A stretch of DNA of 11,379 nt from Lachnospira sp. (GTDB lineage Bacteria > Bacillota > Clostridia > Lachnospirales > Lachnospiraceae). This document shows positions 9,201 to 11,379 of the stretch, one piece after another; the first letter of the stretch is position 1; every line of letters starts with the position of its first letter. Made by a program: the position numbers and the translations under genes. The notes beneath the pieces are model-generated. The model was not told the DNA's origin. It saw only the letters and a list, made by a program, of their open reading frames with translations, and ran no database searches. The stretch is taken from positions 1-11,379 of the forward strand of contig JAGAJD010000206.1 of the NCBI GenBank assembly GCA_017626275.1, given 5' to 3'.

Positions 9201-10632
9201 TTTCAGGAAAATTTGCAACATTGATTCCGTGCAGATACATCTCTGCCTTATCAACTGCTGATACTGTAAATGTCAATGTTGTTGCTACACCCTCATACTT
9301 AAAACTCATCGTTGATAAGCCGTCATCTTTTGTTCCCTGAAGCTTCTGCTTATCTTCTGATGTAATTGCTCCCTTTTTGCTTGTTGCCTTAATTACAGCT
9401 TCGGCATCTGCTCCATACTGGCAGAGATTAAATGTTACTATTGCATCACCTGCAACCTTAACAGAAAATGTATTGCCATTATATACAGCAAGTCCATGCT
9501 GTGTATCATGCATATAGAGGTCGCCATTTCCCTTTACTGTTAAAAATCCGTCCTTTGAAACAATTTCACCGTTTAAAGGATTAAGACTGTCACAAGTTGA
9601 AGGTACAACAGAACCGTCAGCAAAATTGTACATTGCCACAGAATCCTTTTTAGTACCATTATCATCCGGCATTTCCTCTAAAATAGCTTCTGTTATAATA
9701 ACAGGAACATATACTTTATTAGTGAAATTTAATACAAGTGTTGTAGCTGCATCTCCTGTATATTTAAATACCATTGCACTTCCGTCATTATGGTAGCAGC
9801 CTGCCTTTGTAGCCTTTGTCTCTGTATATGAGCCGTCTGCACTTGCAAGCGTAAGCTCTGTCATACCTGAGTAAGCACAGTCTCCAACAGTTACTTTTGT
9901 AGGTCCCTGTACTGCAATTTCAATAGAATTACCGTCTTTAAATTCAACACCATGCTGTGCACCATTATAAGTGTATGCATTTTTGTTTCCTACTTTGACA
10001 GTTAAATCACCGCTTGTAACGTCCTGCTTTCCGTCTGTATCAGTCGGAATAACTGAGCCGTCTCTAAAGTCGTATGTGACCTTAAGAGCTTCTGTTATAA
10101 TAACAGGAACATATACTTTAGCAGTGAAATTTAATATAAGTGTTGTTGCTGCCTCCCCTGTATATGTAAATACCATTGCACTTCCGTCATTATGATAACA
10201 GCCTGTCTTTGTAGCCTGTGTTTCTGTATATGAACCGTCTGCACTTGTGAGTGTAAGCTCTGTCATACCTGAGTAGCTGCAATCACCAACTGTCACCCTT
10301 GTCGGTCCCTGTACTGCAATTTCAATAGAATTGCCGTCTTTAAATTCTACACCATGCTGTGCACCATTATAGGTGTATGCATTTTTGTTTCCGACCTTAA
10401 CGGTTAAAGCACCGCTTGTAACGTCCTGCTTTCCGTCTGTATCAGTCGGAATAACTGAACCGTCTCTAAAGTCATATGTGACTTTAGTCTGATTCTGATT
10501 TGTTTCTCCAGCATATGCAGTTACCGGCGGTACAATCGTTCCCAAAGCCGGGATAATCATCATAAGCGTCATGACTATTGATGAAATCCATGCAAATGCT
10601 TTTCTGAGATTTTTGTTTTTTGTAAAAACCAT
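5305..10632 (-). CDS. Large secreted, cell-wall-attached pectin methylesterase (CE8) with N-terminal modules and C-terminal wall-binding repeats
   Basis: Pectinesterase removes methyl esters from homogalacturonan, releasing methanol and exposing pectate. Residues 1-41 are a signal peptide (predicted cut AYA/GE). Residues 50-183 and 184-317 are near-identical 134-residue modules, and 330-475 is a divergent third copy. A WDF-type module (about 489-665), three small beta-sandwich domains (about 668-925) and a WNFG module (about 925-1050) follow. The catalytic beta-helix spans about 1053-1449: GNYEE (1091-1095), QDTLY with acid/base Asp1266, DYIFGG with nucleophile Asp1288, and GRPW with Arg1358. 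The usual QAVA glutamine is Arg1243. About 175 residues separate the first and second motifs, more than in plant enzymes, so extra loops are present. Residues 1471-1775 are about 13 aromatic wall-binding repeats. The start is supported by AGGGAGGA seven bases upstream. At 1775 residues it is several times longer than a bare CE8 enzyme. Confidence 0.95.
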   Translation of the reverse strand: MVFTKNKNLRKAFAWISSIVMTLMMIIPALGTIVPPVTAYAGETNQNQTKVTYDFRDGSVIPTDTDGKQDVTSGALTVKVGNKNAYTYNGAQHGVEFKDGNSIEIAVQGPTRVTVGDCSYSGMTELTLTSADGSYTETQATKTGCYHNDGSAMVFTYTGEAATTLILNFTAKVYVPVIITEALKVTYDFRDGSVIPTDTDGKQDVTSGDLTVKVGNKNAYTYNGAQHGVEFKDGNSIEIAVQGPTKVTVGDCAYSGMTELTLASADGSYTETKATKAGCYHNDGSAMVFKYTGDAATTLVLNFTNKVYVPVIITEAILEEMPDDNGTKKDSVAMYNFADGSVVPSTCDSLNPLNGEIVSKDGFLTVKGNGDLYMHDTQHGLAVYNGNTFSVKVAGDAIVTFNLCQYGADAEAVIKATSKKGAITSEDKQKLQGTKDDGLSTMSFKYEGVATTLTFTVSAVDKAEMYLHGINVANFPESTETPQLVGNGKTDVWDFGAEQLDSEVYNNMLTVDIINGWYGPSVQPGSEGPTIGSFSTDEFFFNPAGRTNNRIRTSNTAITRYDTKTDKVIDGVTLKGYLYSNNATPVVYAGIKLYENDILTLYTGSNGGASTIYCESPSGVIQQGQSDGDGKVLKFYAPEYGIYKIYSTNEKLVIYRALREHTQPVVLSGSVDVSAAQGIENKEYQLLLTNKETGAQKAVDVVDGKYSTYINECFHYTLSLKDANGYVIKSETNIFQDKAAGNKELPVVIEKVDLVTVTGELAGLTEEIVNNLKLSFVNNDYVYVPEFTITGTTYTAQFERGVEYTIQADGINDYYLSDITKISSSEDSVKNITFTAKPVYKVAVKYDNLPEEAAANAVVTFANINEPGYTYTFAAGQEAALRDGQYTVTVTNIGNVSYSQKITSDVKIEGKDVEKTISFENLSTWNFGVLNGNPGIETINEAGYYSGLAINEFVLENKVYLLVNENGEVKVPVKAGDILTAEYCYCASFDINGEVQVVSKSGSTSTFETTQYTAKEDGVVTIKGVAQTTEAGAAVNQTYFTSISVVSPVAYSEKVYVGADKEYKTINAALEAVAKMSRPNKERVEIVIDPGNYEEMLTINLDNVSLVNAAGDKASIELTNKGVDIAENAVRITSYYGHGYDYYSMGADCKYNEELLAANKENGYLSATNPGSGTTRGSYWNATVVVYAQGFEAEGIIFENSFNQYISEKEANDIVVMWETGSKGERSTTVGDTSVQQKSHVERAAAMSIVGDKSVFKNCKFIGRQDTLYGGTNIKAVFEKCDILGGTDYIFGGMTAVFYQCDLRMNTDSENNNDVAYITAAQQSGGRGYLMYNCNVTSTTPGVDTASEYRSKQGYFGRPWAANTSEVVFYMTNIETTDDTRTPGQSLIAPAGWTNSLGGSSPMMYEYGSKELSGENNLASRAEWATVLESPFIDGGKTEITVEAFLGDWTTELKERGFFAGEISEPHSDGLVITEDGSILYYENGKVSTTYTGMAEDTETGKKYWFDEGVAARSKEVCDQTTGTWYWCDADGTIATNKDVNIPDGTENGKWVRYDENGAMVKGEDYRYGGWYFFDVITGAMVKGFINIPDKTEEGKWVYYDEITGQMHHGVSCINGNWYRFDDVTGKMVHGEYTNEEGIWYYDNVTGIALDLSWLEINGAKYWYEAGKRQGLEGRGKEIYDPVSDAWYWLDSIDNGKMAVSKDVYQESWAGPYADREDGTGKWVRYDENGHMVKGWDEQNGSKYYFDPITGAMAKGKATIDGTTYYFDMNTGICQ
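9682..10485 (-). repeat. 402-bp tandem duplication encoding two near-identical 134-residue modules
   Basis: Copy 1 (10084-10485) and copy 2 (9682-10083) align end to end without gaps at a 402-base offset, exactly 134 codons. Long stretches are identical at DNA level, including around the segments GTCCTGCTTTCCGTCTGTAT and ATAACAGGAACATATACTTT. Most differences look silent or conservative. Each module opens with YDFRDGSV and holds two Cys (118 and 145; 252 and 279), a possible disulfide. Confidence 0.95.
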
Positions 10633-10638
10633 AATCTG

Positions 10639-10646
10639 TCCTCCCT
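10639..10646 (-). promoter_or_regulatory. Strong ribosome binding site of the esterase gene
   Basis: AGGGAGGA on the minus strand lies seven bases before the ATG at 10630-10632, an almost ideal Shine-Dalgarno site. It fixes the start of the esterase. Confidence 0.9.
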
Positions 10647-10668
10647 GTTTAAAATATAATGAATAATT

Positions 10669-10688
10669 GAAGTTCTGTGCTAAACTTC
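10669..10688. promoter_or_regulatory. Inverted repeat in the esterase leader
   Basis: GAAGTT (10669-10674) and AACTTC (10683-10688) are perfect six-base arms around an eight-base spacer. If the promoter proposed just upstream is right, the repeat begins at about +1, so it could be an operator or a hairpin at the 5' end of the mRNA. Function is inferred. Confidence 0.45.
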
Positions 10689-10694
10689 TCTCTT

Positions 10695-10723
10695 ATTATG
10701 CTACATATTAAACAATTTTTACA
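10695..10723 (-). promoter_or_regulatory. Possible sigmaA promoter of the esterase gene
   Basis: CATAAT (10695-10700) is preceded at 17 bases by TGTAAA (10718-10723), a weak -35 with 3 of 6 consensus bases. A weak -35 fits a gene that needs an activator. The start would be near 10688, giving a leader of about 55 bases. A second AT-rich box (TATATT, 10653-10658) lacks a convincing -35. Confidence 0.4.
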
Positions 10724-10753
10724 GATTCATTTTTTACAGGCTTCATTTTTTAC
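10711..10753. repeat. Three short tandem repeats upstream of the esterase promoter
   Basis: The 12-mer TTCATTTTTTAC occurs at 10726-10737 and again at 10742-10753, 16 bases apart. A related AACAATTTTTAC sits at 10711-10722, 15 bases from the first. On the minus strand they read GTAAAAAATGAA and stand directly upstream of and into the -35 region. They could be activator sites or an A-tract UP element. Confidence 0.5.
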
Positions 10754-10870
10754 CATGCCAGTATTTATGCGGGGTTCGGGTTGAAATAAAATGGGAAATA
10801 CAAACAATTCAAGCTGCAGTATCACAGAGCTCCCGAACGGGCAGAACAGATAAAACAGATTAAAGGTGGG
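10754..10870. other. Intergenic stretch with no recognised gene
   Basis: This is the central part of the 326-base gap between the esterase and the next gene. It is visibly richer in G than the flanks. Two short overlapping plus-strand frames exist: ATG 10791 to TAA 10853 (20 codons) and an open run from 10790 to the TAA at 10871-10873 ending in APERAEQIKQIKGG. Neither has a good ribosome site. It may be a relic of a gene, but I cannot assign it. Confidence 0.4.
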
Positions 10871-10910
10871 TAAAAAAATAACTCCGGTGAATTCGGTGAT
10901 TCACTGGAGT
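10871..10910 (-). terminator. Intrinsic terminator of the PIN-like gene
   Basis: ACTCCGGTGAA (10881-10891) pairs with TTCACTGGAGT (10900-10910) over 11 positions with one G-T wobble and an eight-base loop. On the minus strand the stem is followed by TTATTTTTTTA, a good U-tract. It lies 48 bases after the stop of the minus-strand gene at 10959. Confidence 0.85.
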
Positions 10911-10958
10911 CTTATAAACATATTCTATTAATTCCTAACATTACACTTTATACTCATT

Positions 10959-11379
10959 TTATACCAGATGGTTTTCTCTCCATACCGCTTTTATGCTTGC
11001 AACAACATTTCGCTCTCTCATGTCTTTTAATATCACTTCTATCTCTTTAACTGTTATTGATGAATCTTGCTTTTTTGCAAGCTCCTCAATAAGCTGAACC
11101 CCATTAAATATTTGCAGCGAATATTGTCCTAATTGCATTCGTCTTTTTGCTATGTCACGCAACATCTCAATATCTGAATCTTCAGTTAATAAAATAGGCA
11201 TTTGCAAATAGGATGCCATCAAAATCATATGAACATCCCCCATACTGCTACCCTGTTTATGTGTATTATATATTGTCTGTCCTTTATGTAGACACAATTC
11301 TTCTACTTGCTTTGGACTATTCATTGCTTCCAAAGTCAGTCTCATTTCTTCATATAGTACATCATAATAAGCTTCATAA
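10959..11379 (-). CDS. Probable PIN-domain protein (5' truncated)
   Basis: The frame stays open to the window edge, so the start lies outside; 139 residues are visible before the TAA at 10959-10961. An ATG at 11343-11345 is internal to the open frame and need not be the start. The segment GDVHMILMASYLQMPILLTE followed by DSDI has the C-terminal-half pattern of PIN-like nucleases: a conserved Asp (11235-11237) starting a helix, a short hydrophobic strand, then an acidic T-E-D-S-D turn (11172-11186). The first catalytic Asp would be in the missing N-terminal part. A charged helical tail follows (EIEVILKDMRERNVVASIKA). PIN proteins act as ribonucleases, often as toxins, but no antitoxin gene follows within the window, so a toxin role is not supported here. 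The fold is a moderate-confidence call. Confidence 0.5.
   Translation of the reverse strand, partial: YEAYYDVLYEEMRLTLEAMNSPKQVEELCLHKGQTIYNTHKQGSSMGDVHMILMASYLQMPILLTEDSDIEMLRDIAKRRMQLGQYSLQIFNGVQLIEELAKKQDSSITVKEIEVILKDMRERNVVASIKAVWRENHLV

Noticed and set aside
10959..11379. Complete type II toxin-antitoxin pair
   Set aside because: Only a PIN-like C-terminal part is visible, followed directly by a terminator. No antitoxin-like small gene adjoins it inside the window.

Overview
The window looks like a piece of chromosome from a low-GC, anaerobic, gut-type Firmicute, most likely Lachnospiraceae. A pectin user related to Lachnospira/[Eubacterium] eligens would fit. This placement is an inference from AT-rich third positions, GGAGG-type ribosome sites, the Gram-positive surface protein with cell-wall-binding repeats, the lipoprotein signal, the membrane-bound AraC regulator and the pectin-active enzyme. 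I have no 16S or other marker gene to confirm it.

Layout. Bases 1-1353 (+) are the 3' part of a surface protein with a transcobalamin/intrinsic-factor-like architecture: an alpha-toroid of prenyltransferase type, a Thr/Ser/Asp/Glu-rich stalk, a transmembrane hairpin and a C-terminal DUF4430 domain. It meets the next gene tail to tail at a bidirectional terminator (1356-1396). Bases 1395-5155 (-) are a two-gene transcription unit: a transmembrane AraC-family regulator (upstream, with its own good sigmaA promoter at 5192-5220) followed 23 bases later by a sugar-binding lipoprotein of the LplA/YtcQ type. No permease or ATPase follows. Bases 5305-10632 (-) are one very large secreted pectin methylesterase (1775 residues, carbohydrate esterase family 8). 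It has a signal peptide, several N-terminal beta-modules including a recent 402-bp tandem duplication, the catalytic beta-helix, and about 13 C-terminal cell-wall-binding repeats. It has its own terminator (5246-5286), a strong ribosome site and a leader with notable repeats. Bases 10633-10958 are mostly non-coding and end in the terminator of a further minus-strand gene. Bases 10959-11379 (-) are the 3' part of a probable PIN-domain protein.

How the parts may work together. The esterase would sit on the cell wall and remove methyl groups from homogalacturonan, preparing it for lyases and hydrolases encoded elsewhere. The lipoprotein would capture released oligosaccharides. The membrane regulator would sense pectin breakdown products outside the cell, directly or through the lipoprotein, and activate genes. 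The adjacency of a transmembrane AraC regulator and a YtcQ-like lipoprotein recalls ytdP-ytcQ of Bacillus subtilis. The regulatory link to the esterase is inferred from position only. The transcobalamin-like protein and the PIN protein have no visible functional tie to the pectin genes.
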